A DNA stretch of 64,000 nucleotides from Zingiber officinale. Lineage: Eukaryota; Streptophyta; Magnoliopsida; Zingiberales; Zingiberaceae. Location of the stretch: positions 82,413,859-82,477,858 of the forward strand of contig NC_055999.1 in NCBI RefSeq assembly GCF_018446385.1. Reading direction: 5' to 3'. The notes below the pieces were generated by a model. It searched no databases, was not told the origin of the DNA, and worked only from the letters and a program-made list of their open reading frames with translations. Made by a program: the position numbers and the translations under genes. How positions within the stretch are numbered: position 1 is the stretch's first letter; each line of letters starts with the position of its first letter. Below, one piece after another: positions 9,808 to 21,600 of the stretch.

Positions 9808-11789
9808 TGTTGGTTAGTCCTAGGAAGATTGTACCGATTCCACTGTATAAAAATTTTGTACAAGTGTCGAACTTTTCCTAAATAACCTATTGTGTTCTTT
9901 AGAAGTTAAATTAGGAATCGCAAACGGAACTTAATATTATTGATTCCAAATTTAACTTATCTGTTGTTAATGGTTTAGATTTAGATCGCAAGCGGAACTT
10001 AACACTATTGATCCAAATCCACCTATGTTATAAATTCAATTAAATATTAATTTTCAAAATTGGCTTCCAGGTTAAACATGGCGAGACACTAGGCCTTCTT
10101 GGATATGAGAGCAACCACCACTTCCTAGACAAAGCCTTTTAAGGAAAGCTAATATTAATTTCCTTATATAACTTTAGGTTTAACTAAAAAGAACAATAAA
10201 ATCACAAATTCGAAAAAACAAAAACACAAACTCGAATAACAAATCCGAAAAACTAGAATCTATTGCCTCTTGTGTTAGGAATTCTAGCAAAGAAAAATAA
10301 CTAGCATGATGTGGAAGAAAATTACAAGTTATACCTTCTCTTTGTATGCTAATGACCTCGAGATCTTCTGCCGTATTCCTCGCCTCGCCTTGGACGTCGT
10401 GTGGGCAACGATCCTCCAAGATGAACACCACCCAATAGCCTTCTTCTCCTTCTCTATGTTTCGACCACCACCACCTTTAGGGAACAAGAGAGCAAAGGGA
10501 AAGGAAGAGAGGAGAGGGCCGACCACAAGAAGAGTCTCTACCAAGAGAATAAGAATTGTTATCCCATGAGGCCTCCTCTCCCCTTCTTTTATATTACTTG
10601 CCCAAGGCAAATAAGGAAAGACTTTTTACAAAAATTAAAATTTTCCTCTTGTTTTTCCTTTTCCTTTTTAATTTTTCCTTTTCTTTCCTCTTGATTGAAT
10701 CAATCACCAAATCAATGATTGACTTGATTTAATCTTGGCCGGCCACTATAGAAAGAAAAAATAATTTTTGTAAAAATTTTACAAGGCTTTATAAAATTTT
10801 ACAAGCTCTCTTTTAATTTCTTAAAGTGGATGTTAAAAAAGGAAAGTTTTAAAAATTAAAACCATGTTTTAAAATTTAAAACTTCTCTTCTAAAAAATTT
10901 CCTTTTTTAACATGGTTACAAAAATAGAAAATTTTAATTTTAAAACTTCTCTTCCTTTTTTCTAAAACCATGAGGATGGTTAAAAAATGAAAGTTTTAAA
11001 ACTTTTAAAACTTTCTATTAAACCATGTGGCCTAATTCAAATAAGGAAAATTTTAAAATTAAAATCTCTATTTTAAAAATTGTAGTTTTCTACAAAGAGA
11101 AGATTTTAAAAATTCAAAACACCCCTCTTATTTGAATTAATTATGGCCGGCCCCTACTTGCTTGGTCACCAAGCAAAGGGGCTGGCCCCCTTAAAGGAGA
11201 ATGTGGCCGACCCTTGGCTTGGTCACCAAGCCTTGGGCCGCCCCCCTTCTTAGACACCAAGAGGACTTCTATTTGGATGAACTTGAGGCTTTAATGAGGC
11301 TACGACAGGGACCTAGAGGAGAAATTGGTTTTGGCCTTCCGATGAGCTTGAGTATCCCGTGGTCGCCTCGAACACATAACTCGAGTTCATCAATAATAAC
11401 TTATTCCACTAGAGAGTTATTATTGCATCACCGCACCAATCCCAAATTACATTATGGGCTCCTTCTTATCATGAGTGTATTAGTCTCTCTGTGTTTAAGA
11501 TAATAAATATCCACTAATTAAGTAAGTTACTGACAACTCACTTAATTAATATCTAAGTCCAAGAGTAGTACCACTCAACCTCATTGTCATGTCGGACTAA
11601 GTCCACCTGCAGGGTTTAACATGACAATCCTTATGAGCTCCTCTTGGGGACATTCTCAACCTAGATTTACTAGGACACAGTTTCCTTCTATAATCAACAA
11701 CACACACTATAAGTAAAATCATTTTCCAATTTATTGGGCCTATTGATTTATCAAGCTAAATCTCACCCTTTGATAAGTTAAAGAAATAA
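9808..11789 (-). repeat. 3' LTR of the copia element, part 1
   Basis: Aligns with 22711-24720 of the 5' LTR. In the first 140 bases there are about a dozen differences, most of them transitions. The right LTR has an extra block of about 40 bases near 23645-23690. It contains long AT-rich runs and a conserved 87-codon ORF that is present in both LTRs only because they are copies of each other. It is interrupted after 11789 by the CACTA element. Confidence 0.9.
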
Positions 11790-12010
11790 CACTACAAGAA
11801 AAACCCTCATAGACATCGGTGGAACAACAGTAGTTTTAAGCAAAAACCGATGTCTTTGAGTATTTTACACCGATTTTTCCAAAAACCGGTGTCTATAAGC
11901 GCAGATTTTCGCTCATAGACATCGGTTTTTAAGCCGATGTCTATGAGCGCCTTTTTTTTAATTAATAGACACCGATTTTAACAGCGGTTTTTAAAACCCG
12001 GTGTCTATGA
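11790..12010 (+). repeat. CACTA left inverted end and subterminal repeats
   Basis: After the terminal repeat come several copies, in both orientations, of a motif around 'agacatcggttttt' and its complement 'aaccgatgtct' (e.g. 11810, 11848, 11888, 11916, 11931, 11965, 11992). Such arrays are the expected binding sites for a TnpA-like protein. Confidence 0.85.
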
Positions 12011-12478
12011 TAAAATAAAATAATATAATTTTCCCACCAATACTTAGCCGAAATTTGCAACACTTCACTCTTCCCTCTAAACCTAAACCTATATCGCGCC
12101 GTCCACCGTATACCGTCGCCTCATCTCCCTCTTCCCCTTCCTAGATCGACGCCCCTTCCTCTCCCGATCAGGATCAACACAGGACGTCCTTGCTTCTCCG
12201 TCCAACCACACCACATCTCCTCCAACTCCTCCCTTTGGGTGAGAAGAGGCTACCTGTGTGGCTTGGAGTCGTCGCCGGGTCACTAGAAGTCGCCCTCCTC
12301 CACTCTTTCTCGATCCCATATCTGGTAATCTCGATTCCTCATCTCCTTCTTCTGATTTGATCCCTCCTTGTCGATCCTCGCGTGGCCAGGACTGATCGAA
12401 GCTCCTTTCTCACTGATTTTGCTGCTCGCGGTAGGATTCGGCGCTGCCTCCAGGTGTGTTATCAACTAATCGGTCGAC
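12011..12478 (+). other. Leader-like region before the MADS fragment
   Basis: C/T-rich sequence from about 12060 to 12478 looks like the 5' untranslated leader of a plant gene and probably came in with the MADS exon. ORFs seen on both strands here have no recognisable product. Bases 12011-12060 are AT-rich with nothing identified. Confidence 0.4.
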
Positions 12479-12655
12479 ATGGTGAGGGGGAAGACGCAGA
12501 TGAGGAGGATAGAGAACCTGGCCAGCCGGCAGGTGACCTTTTCCAAGCACCGGAGAGGCCTTCTGAAGAAGGCCTTTGAGCTCTCCATGCTCTGCGATGC
12601 CGAGCACCAAATGTCAAGTATTCCCCAAGTACTCCTTATGGTTATCGATTTGTGA
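12479..12655 (+). pseudogene. MADS-box domain fragment (SOC1/AGL20-like first exon)
   Basis: The ATG at 12479 opens a 58-codon ORF. Residues 1-42 read as a MADS DNA-binding domain ([22 protein letters not shown], then [15 protein letters not shown]), closest to the SOC1/TM3 group as I recall it. Usual FSKRRNGLL is FSKHRRGLL here, so one conserved basic residue is His. After residue 42 the sequence leaves the family, before the VALIVFS beta strand needed for dimerisation, and stops at TGA 12653-12655. It is a captured, truncated exon. It would give a short peptide with the DNA-contact helix only. Confidence 0.9.
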
Positions 12656-12895
12656 ACTGGGTAACAAATGTCAAGTATTTTTTGTCTTTCATATGAAATG
12701 AAAGTACCAGTGCTTCCATACTTGACCAATTTGAGCTTGATCAGGAGTTAAATGCATATTTTTCATTTTTGTTCGAACTTATTGCTGAGAGGGGACCTTC
12801 TGTGGGTTTGAATGTTAACCTTAGCTGATATGATCTGTTTCATGGCCATCTCTTCATTGCCGACTCTGGAAGACTTGGCATTTTGTAAGTATTAG
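12656..12895 (+). other. Unassigned stretch between MADS and hexokinase pieces
   Basis: 240 bases with no recognisable coding similarity. A repeat of 'aacaaatgtcaagtatt' (about 12607 and 12664) is visible. It may be intronic or from another captured locus. Confidence 0.3.
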
Positions 12896-13893
<998 letters not shown>

Positions 13894-14659
13894 GGTACAG
13901 AGGCCTATCCATTTACTGCCGAAAAGATCAGTAAATTGAGAGAGGAAGTGGAGAATGCTAAGAAGGATCAAACTCTTTGAAGTATCTTAGTTTCTTCTTC
14001 CCGTGACTACTTGATCACAAATGATAGATCTAAGGTGATTCAAATGTACCAGTAGTTGTTTAAGATGTTTAAAGTTTCTGTTAACTGATACACTAAATGC
14101 CTCAACATATACTAAATGCTTAATCACTTGTGTCTATAATTATTGTACATTAGTTAATTTTTTTTACTGATATATGCTGATTTTGATATAGGTTTATGTT
14201 TCAAATCTCGAAGGAAAAATAGTGGCTTTGTACATCTCATGCAATAGGAATTGTTGCACTGAGTTCTCTCCAATACTCGCACAAATCTATAAGAAGCTCA
14301 AGGAAATTGGAGAGAGTTTTGAGGTTGTGCTAGTGTCCTTGGAAGACGACGAATCCTATTACGATGAAGCCATAGAAAACATGCCCTGGCTTGCATTTCC
14401 TTTCAATGACAAAAGCTATGATAAGCTTTTTTGCTATTTTTGTCTCTAGGAATATAAATGCTCTACTGTCATCTTGATTGGATCAGATGGGAAAACTATT
14501 AAAGAGTGTGAATTTGAGGCATGGGAAGCATTACCATTTTCTCAGGAGAAGTTGCATGAGTTGTTAGAAAAAGTAAAGGCCAGACTTGAGTCATAGACAC
14601 TCGAGTCACTTCTTGTTTCGGATGATCTTGATTATGTTATTGGAAAAAATGGATTGAAG
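13894..14659 (+). pseudogene. Nucleoredoxin gene fragment
   Basis: Two exons: 13894-14034 and 14192-14659, in one consistent frame across a GT-AG intron. The first reads GTEAYPFTAEKISKLREEVE, then ILVSSSRDYLI. The second begins VYVSNLEGKIVALYIS and continues SFEVVLVSLEDDE, NMPWLAFPF, VILIGSDGKTI and TLESLLVSDDLDYVIGKNG. This is the end of one thioredoxin-like domain, a whole middle domain and the start of the next, as in plant nucleoredoxins. The redox motif (usual WCPPC) is NRNCC, so disulfide exchange is lost. In-frame stops are at 13978-13980, 14448-14450 and 14594-14596. Confidence 0.88.
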
Positions 14660-15540
14660 GTATTCAATTTTTTGCTTAACATTTAAATAGCTTCCGCATC
14701 TTCCATATTTTTTTGTTGGAGTACATTTTTCCTTATATTTAATTAATTAGATAGTTGAAACTAGAAGGGTTTAAAGAAAGCTTATTGGTGTGTTATGGAA
14801 GAGTCTTGACAAAATGAAATTTCTCAAGTTAATGGGATATTTTACCAGCTCACTGTTGACTCAGTTAGTACCCTCAGTAACACCATGTCAACCTCATGCC
14901 AAAGAATTTTGTCCATGGTTCCAATTCCATGTAGAAAATTAAATCATGGGTCATCTCAAAAGGGAATGCGAAGACTATTATAGCTAAGCAAATCATAAGA
15001 GAAGAACATATTTTCTGACTATAATAAAAAAAAATACTAAAACTAATGCTTGTCGTTGCACCATATGCGTGAAGTTTATTATCCTGCTGTTCTTTTATGA
15101 GTGTGTGATCATATTTTCAGTTTGGTATATGAAAAAACTACATGGTTGCATTGCGTATTTTCATATGATTGAATGCATGCCATAAGTTTTTACTTTAAAA
15201 CTGGAATAATAACTTTTTTGCTTACATATGTTTATGGTATTCCCTCTACATTCATTGTTTATGGTTAAGTTATTTTCTCCTCTATTTCCCAATTAGTCTA
15301 TGAATTTTGGTTTTTGTCATTTCTCAGTTTTATGTATGAATTAAGCATGTTTAATTGTGAAAAAAAAAATCCTCTTTTCTTTAGTGTGTTTATGTTATTC
15401 AAGAGCCATGTATATATTGTCTTTATTAGTGATGTGAGGTTATGCAGACAAGAGGAACATGTATTCTTCAATTTTATTTTAGCATGCATTTGGTCGAAAA
15501 GTATTGTGACATTGTTAAATTATTACATAATTTATTGCAG
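14660..15540 (+). other. AT-rich unassigned stretch between nucleoredoxin and MMS21 pieces
   Basis: About 880 bases of low-complexity, intron-like sequence. Short ORFs are present (e.g. 15314-15577) but have no recognisable product and low-complexity composition. Confidence 0.35.
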
Positions 15541-16569
15541 AATGTTCATCATGCTGGTGAGGAGCAAGAAGATATAGTCATAACTAGTACCCAAAATAAC
15601 CTATTAAATATGAAGTGCCCTTTGACAGGAAAGCCTGTTATAGAATTGCAAAATCCTGTCCGCTAGTAAAGTAGTGCTTCACTCTTTACCAAAGTTTTGT
15701 AGTTATGTTTTTATCCAATATAAATTAAAATTCCCTAATTTTTTGTTTGTTAGTAATGAAAGATGAAAACATAACGGTTAAGTGAGATTGTTTCATATGT
15801 ACAAAGCCATTTTTTTCTTTGTGAATGAACAAATATTAAACGGTTCACAATTTAACTAAAAACAACTATTTTAAGTGAACTTCTTTCTTAAAATGCAGAG
15901 CTTGGTTTCCTTGGAAATCATGTTCCTTCTTGAACCATATTCAATTTGGCATGAGTCCTTATTTGATTAGTTGCGAACTATGAATTTGTGTGCTTTGTAG
16001 AATGCAATGTGAGATATGTTAATGTCGTAGACAACATTCCATAGCTTTCTACTTATATTTCATTCTAACAACTCAAAAAAATCTTTTAACAGATTCTGTT
16101 GATTCAATTGTTCATGTTCCTTGAACAATGCTTAATGTATATTTATTTATCAAGTGATGAAGAAGCTTATGACTAGTCTGTTTCACATTTTTTTTTTTGT
16201 TTCCCAAGCAAAAGGTATGTTATTATTATTATTAAAGTCATAAACCATGTTCTTTCTATCTGTTGTTCTTCATTAAGCAAGATGGATTGCAAGCATATTT
16301 ATGAGAAGGAGCCAGTAATCCACTACATAAGCACAAAGAAATCACATTCTCGATGCCCAGTTGCAGGTAAGTGCCCTATCTATTGCAGTTGAACTTTCGT
16401 TGTTGATCTTTTTGCTCATTACAGCTACATCCTATCAGGTTGCCCAAAAATTCTCCAAGTTAGACGGGTTGTATGCGATGCCTTGCTTACAATAGAAATT
16501 GATGAAATGCGTTTGGCATTAGCTACAAACATAAATTCAACAATGGTAGAAGATTTTTACAGAAGTTGA
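15541..16569 (+). pseudogene. MMS21/NSE2-type E3 SUMO ligase gene fragment (SP-RING)
   Basis: Three exons: 15541-15665, about 16283-16366 and 16439-16569. They read NVHHAGEEQEDIVITSTQNN then CPLTGKPVIELQNPVR; MDCKHIYEKEPVIHYI then CPVAG; and CPKILQ then RRVVCDALLTIEIDEMR. Together these give the SP-RING zinc-binding Cys/His set (C..., CKH, CPVAGC) up to a stop at 16567-16569 that is probably the natural C terminus. The last intron (16367-16438) has GT-AG ends. The first exon runs into TAG at its donor site, suggesting a mutated splice site. The N-terminal SMC5-binding part is absent. In plants the full protein sumoylates within the SMC5/6 complex. Confidence 0.87.
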
Positions 16570-16839
16570 CTGAAAATGGCAACACTGCTCCTTGCAACTG
16601 TAAGCTTGATATAATTTTTCAAGGTGATTTAGCCCCTGTCGGTGATTTGTCATCGGCCAATGCGATTTAGGCATCATAGTTAATTATCACTTGATGTTGT
16701 AAGAGGAATATTTGTGTAATTTGTGGATACGGACTTGATGTGTACAATATCTATTATCTTTTTATATTGTAAGAATAATATTATGTATTGGTAACATGGA
16801 TATTTACTTGGTGTGTTTAGATACACCGATGTATAATAA
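16570..16839 (+). other. Unassigned stretch after the MMS21 piece
   Basis: Probable 3' untranslated remnant of the MMS21-like gene, followed by AT-rich sequence leading into subterminal repeats. No coding similarity seen. Confidence 0.3.
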
Positions 16840-17197
16840 TATTAACTAAATTTTGTACTATTAAAATGTTGTATAATATCAGTTTTTCACTATTTCGGAA
16901 ATCGAATCGGCGTCGTTAAACAATATTGATATTATATCAGTTTTCCATCGCTGCCAAAACTGATGTTATTAACATATAATATTACATCGGTTTTACACCG
17001 TTGATGAAACAGTGTCGTTAAGTGATACTACACCGGTTAATAACCGATTCGAACACCGGTGTTGTTAAGTGATACTACACCGATTTTAACCCGATGTCTA
17101 AAATGACAGACCTTTTACATCGCCTTCATAGACATCGGTAGAAAATGTAATAGACACTGGTGGAAAATCGATGTCTATAAGGGTTTTTGTTATAGTG
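16840..17197 (+). repeat. CACTA right subterminal repeats and inverted end
   Basis: Motifs of the type 'caccggttaataaccgattcg', 'cgatgtctataagg' and 'agacatcggt' occur in both orientations, mirroring the left subterminal region. The last bases (GGGTTTTTGTTATAGTG) form the inverted terminal repeat. Confidence 0.85.
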
Positions 17198-17616
17198 TAA
17201 ATACTAAATATATGTGCTTGTTATTATATTAGGATTAAGAGCACACACTTCCATAATAACTAAGATCTAGTTCTTTTATTAAGTCAGTATAAAAAGAACT
17301 TACCTAAAATTGTCCTACTCAATACACTTAGAGTGTACTAGTGTAATTTATTAGTCAAGATAAACTAATACATAATTACACTACGACTATTCCAATGGTT
17401 TGTTCCTTTCCATCTTAGTCATAAGCAACTGTTTATAATTTATAAAGAACTGATAACATGATCTTCTATGTGTGACACCACACACCATGTTATCTACAAT
17501 ATAAATTAATTAAACAACTACACTTAACAAATAAAATGTAGACATTTGACCAATGTGATTTTTTTATTTCTAAATAAATATTTACAAAAGCTTGACTTTT
17601 AGTATACACTCTAACA
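17198..17616 (-). repeat. 3' LTR of the copia element, part 2
   Basis: Continues the LTR after the CACTA insertion (17198-17200 is the duplicated TAA) and matches 24725-25142. It ends ACACTCTAACA, then the polypurine tract (minus strand AGTATAAGTGGGAGAT). Confidence 0.88.
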
Positions 17617-17638
17617 ATCTCCCACTTATACTAAAAGA

Positions 17639-17947
17639 CTAAGCTGCCATATTTGCTGGCATACATTTGATTCCCATCCCCTCCACATGACGATCAAAAG
17701 CTTTCGCCAGAAGGGCCTTAGTGAAAGGTTCTGCCAGGTTATCTGCTGATGTAATCTTGGCGATGACAACTTCTCCTTGCTTGACGATGTCTCGTATCAG
17801 GTGGTACTTGCGCTCTATATGTTTACTTGCCTTATGGGCTCGTGGTTCCTTCGAGTTTGCAACTGCACCGCTATTATCACAATAAATTGTGATGATTTTG
17901 GCAAACCAGGAATCACATCTAAGTCCATTAGGAAGTTCCTGAGCCAT
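17639..17947 (-). pseudogene. Copia RNase H C-terminal segment, shifted frame
   Basis: The last 100 codons of the copia polyprotein. They read IITIYCDNSGAVANSKEPRA, then HIERKYHLIRDIV and DNLAEPFTKAL, the standard end of copia RNase H. They lie one frame away from the 941-codon pol frame; a single frameshift near 17895 separates them. Stop codon at 17639. Confidence 0.87.
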
Positions 17948-20640
17948 ACAGCTTCTTTGGCTGCCTTAGAGGCTGCCACATATTCAGCTTCCATGGTTGA
18001 GTCTGAAACACATTTCTGCTTAACACTCCTCCATGCAATGGCTCCACCTCCTAAAGTAAACACATAGCCTGATATAGACTTACTGTTGTCCCTATCTGAT
18101 TGGAAGTCTGAATCCGTGTAACCCACAGGGAGCAAATCATCTGTCGGGTAAACTGGCATATAATCTCTAGTCCTTCTCAAGTACTTCAATATATGCTTTA
18201 CAGCAGTCGAATGTCCTTGTCCAAGGTTACTCTGATATCTGCTAACCATGCCCACGACAAAATAGATATCAGGTCTCGTACACAGCATTGCATACATTAG
18301 GCTTCCCATAGTCGAAGCATAAGGAACTGCCTTCATGCCCTCTATCTTCTTTGATGTCTTCGGAGATATCTCTTTAGATAAAGCTACTCTATGCCTAAAA
18401 GGTAAGAAACCTTTCTTGGAGTTTTGCATGCTAAAATTAGCAAGGATTGTATCTATATATGAAGCTTGAGATAGACACAACATCATTTTCTTACGATCCC
18501 TTATGACTTTGATCCCAAGGATGTGTGCACATTCTCCTAAGTCCTTCATATCGAATTGTTTGGACAACCATACCCTTACGTCCGATAACACCTTGACATT
18601 GTTGCCAATTAACAAAATATCATCTACGTATAGTACAAGAAATACCATCACGTTTTCGTTACACTTCTTGTATACACAAGACTCATCCGGACACTGAATA
18701 AATCCATATGACTGGATTACTTCATTAAACTGGATTTTCCAAGATCTTGAAGCTTGCTTCAGTCCATAAATGGACCGATTGAGCTTACACACTAGATGCT
18801 CTTTGCCCTTTTCAATGAACCCCTCTGGTTGCTTCATATGGATGTTTTCTTTAAGACTTCCATTAAGGAAAGCTGTCTTGACATCCATTTGCCAAATCTG
18901 ATAATCCATATGAGCAGCAATGGATAAGAGTATCCGGATAGACTTTAAAATAGCTACCGGCGAAAAGGTCTCCTCATAGTCGATTCTCTCTTTCTGAGTG
19001 TACCCTTTCGCAACAAGCCTTGCCTTGAAGGTTTCTACCTTCCCGTCTGTCCCTCTTTTCCTTTTGTAGATCCACTTGCATCCAATGACTTTTACACCAT
19101 CTGGTAGTTCTACAAGCTCCCAGACCTTATTAGAATACATAGATTCTATTTCAGAATTCCTTGCTTTTTGCCAAGAGACTGCATCTTTATCTTGGAGTGC
19201 TTCGTCATATGACCGGGGATCATGTTCATGTTTACTCGGGATCAAATCCGAAGATTCTCCCAAAAATATGAATCGTTCAGGTTGCCTCACAACCCTCCCA
19301 CTACGACGAGGCACTGTCTGTAACTGTGCATCATCTGTGACACGTGTTGCAGCAGTCTCTTGTGATACTTCATCTTGTACTATTGGTACTAAAGTAGACG
19401 TGTCTTCTCTTATTTCTTCTAGAACAATTTTACTCATGGGCTTATGGTTCATTACATAATCATCTTCTAAAAATTGAGCATTGGTGCTAACAATGATCTT
19501 CTGATTTTTAGGATTATAAAATAAACCACCTTTCGTTCCCTTAGGATATCCCATAAACAGACAAACTTCTGTAAGTGATTCCAACTTGTCAGTATCTCCC
19601 TTCAACACATGTGCTGGATTACTCCATATCCGGATATGATTCAGACTAGGTTTACACCCATTCCATAATTCCATGGGAGTAGAAGGAACTGTTTTAGAAG
19701 GTACCATATTCAGAATGTACACTGCTGTTTCTAAAGCATATCCCCAAAACGAATTTGATAATTCTAAATAACTCATCATCGATCTAACCATTTCCATAAG
19801 AGTCCTATTCCTTCGTTCTGCCGCACCATTTTGTTGGGGTGTACCAGGTGCAGATAATTGGGATTGAATCCCGGCTTCTGATAAGTAATTCTTAAACTCT
19901 CCAAAGAGGTATTCACCACCACGATCAAACCGTAGTGTCTTGATACTTTTACCAAGATGTTTCTCCACATCAGCCCTATATTCTTTGAACTTGTCAAAAC
20001 ATTCAGACTTACGGCTCATCAGGTAAATGTATTCGTATCTTGAATAATCGTCTATAAAGGAGACGAAGTATTTATAACCACCTCTTGCCTGGATAGACAT
20101 AGGACCACACAAATCAAAATGAACTAGTTCTAACACATCTTTGGCTCTATACCCCTTGGCCTTAAAATGTCTCTTGGTCATTTTACCTTCCAAGAAAGAT
20201 TCACAGGTTGGAAAGTTTTCCAACTCTAATGAACCCAAGAGTCCATCAGCTACAAGCCTTTGAATCCGACTTAAGTTAATATGACTATGCTTTAGATGCC
20301 AAAGATATGTTTGGTTTATTTCCGAAGGTTCTTTTCTCTTATTAGAGTTAGAAGATGTGTTATTAATTTCCATATTTTGCATTGTGAGAGAAATTAGATT
20401 TAAAGTATATAAATTGTCAATCAATGCACCAGAACAGATAATAACCTTATTTCTCTTTATAACCACATTGTTACTAAAAGAAACAGAATATCCATCCAAA
20501 TACAGTTTAGAAACTGAAATTAAATTCTTTCTAAAACTGGGTACATAAAGACAATTATTTAAAATCAAACTTCTATTCCTATCAAAAGATAAGTAGACGT
20601 CTCCCACTGCAACAGTCACCACCTTAGTAGCATTGCCCAT
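17815..20640 (-). pseudogene. pol: Copia Pol polyprotein (integrase, RT, RNase H), 941 codons
   Basis: In order: end of protease (GDVYLSF region, NCLYVPSFRKNLISVSKL); integrase zinc region (LWHLKHSHINLSRI ... CESF, where the last zinc Cys is Phe); DDE core with HFDLCGPM, LRFDRGGEYL and PQQNGAAERRNRTLMEMVRS; RT with VIGCKWIYKRKRGTDGK, QMDVKTAFLNGSLKENI, the YVDDILL catalytic Asp pair and IYGLKQASRSW; RNase H with GYTDSDFQSDRDNSKSISGY and TMEAEYVAAS. It is open for 941 codons and then frameshifts near 17895. Upstream it is separated from gag/protease by a one-base frameshift near 20650. Enzymatic residues are otherwise kept. Confidence 0.92.
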
Positions 20641-20648
20641 GTAGACAG

Positions 20649-21600
20649 TTATCTCTCCTTCAAATAGTCATCGGGTTTCTTGGAACCCCTGAAAAAATTA
20701 CAGACATGATCAGTGGCTCCTGTATCTACACACCAGGTGCTGGTATATAACACCGCTAAACATGTTTCAACTACTAGAGAATGAGATATACCTTTATCGT
20801 TCTGATTCCTATGAGGACAGTCCGCCTTCCAATATCCTGACTGCTTGCAGATGAAGCACTTGCCCTTTGGCTTCTTCATTCCAACTTTTTGTCCTGTACC
20901 TTGAGGTTTATTCACCTTCTTTGCTGAAAAGACCTGTTTCTTCTTCTTCTTGCCTTTCGACTTAGAAGTAGAATAATTTTCAGCATAGTGAATCTGAGAA
21001 CTGTGACAAAATATACCTTCTGCTGCCTGTAGTTCTGTCAGAAGTTCTGCCAACGTATACTCCCTTTTATTCATGTTATAGTTCAAGCGGAACTGCTCAA
21101 AACTTCTGGGTAGCATTTGGAGAATTATATCGACCTGGGTTTCCCCATCGATTTTTCCTCCAAGGACTTGTATTTCATTCAGATAAGCCATCATTTTAAG
21201 GATATGATCCCTTACGGGTGTCCCCTTAGATATGGTGGCTGTCATTAACTTTCTCATTGCCTCTTGCCTAGCAGTCTGACTCTGGTGCCCAAAGAGTTCT
21301 TTGAGATTGTTTATTATATCATAAGCAGTTGGTAAATCTTGATGCTGATGTTGCAATACATTTGACATTGAAGCTAAAATGTAACACCGCGCCATCTCAT
21401 CTGCTTTTACCCATTTCTTATGATACTCAATCTCCTCTTGGTTAGAGTCACCATTAGGTGTATCTGGGCATACCTCTGACAGTACAAACTTATAGCTTTC
21501 AGCAGTTAAGACAATATCCAGGTTTCTTTTCCAATCTATATAGTTGGGACTAGTAAGTCTATTCTCTTTCAGAATAATAGCCAGTGGGTTGAAGTCATCC
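20649..21600 (-). pseudogene. gag: Copia Gag plus protease active site
   Basis: The reading frame is open from about 21600 although the first Met is at 21395. The upstream part reads NRLTSPNYIDWKRNLDIVL, the usual copia Gag N terminus, so the true start lies further upstream or in an eroded exon. Then come the UBN2-type domain (ILQMLPRSFEQFRLNYNMNK), one CCHC knuckle (CFICKQSGYWKADC, with Trp in place of the His) and the protease active site DTGATDH. It ends in a stop at 20649-20651 caused by a one-base shift relative to pol. Confidence 0.85.

Noticed and set aside
10306-10610. 87-codon plus-strand ORF and 93-codon minus-strand ORF with near-identical copies at 23210-23514
   Set aside because: They are the two LTRs of one copia element, so identity reflects LTR duplication and not gene conservation.
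12382-12610. 65- and 66-codon ORFs overlapping the MADS fragment
   Set aside because: Other-frame shadows of the captured MADS exon; the meaningful frame starts at 12479.
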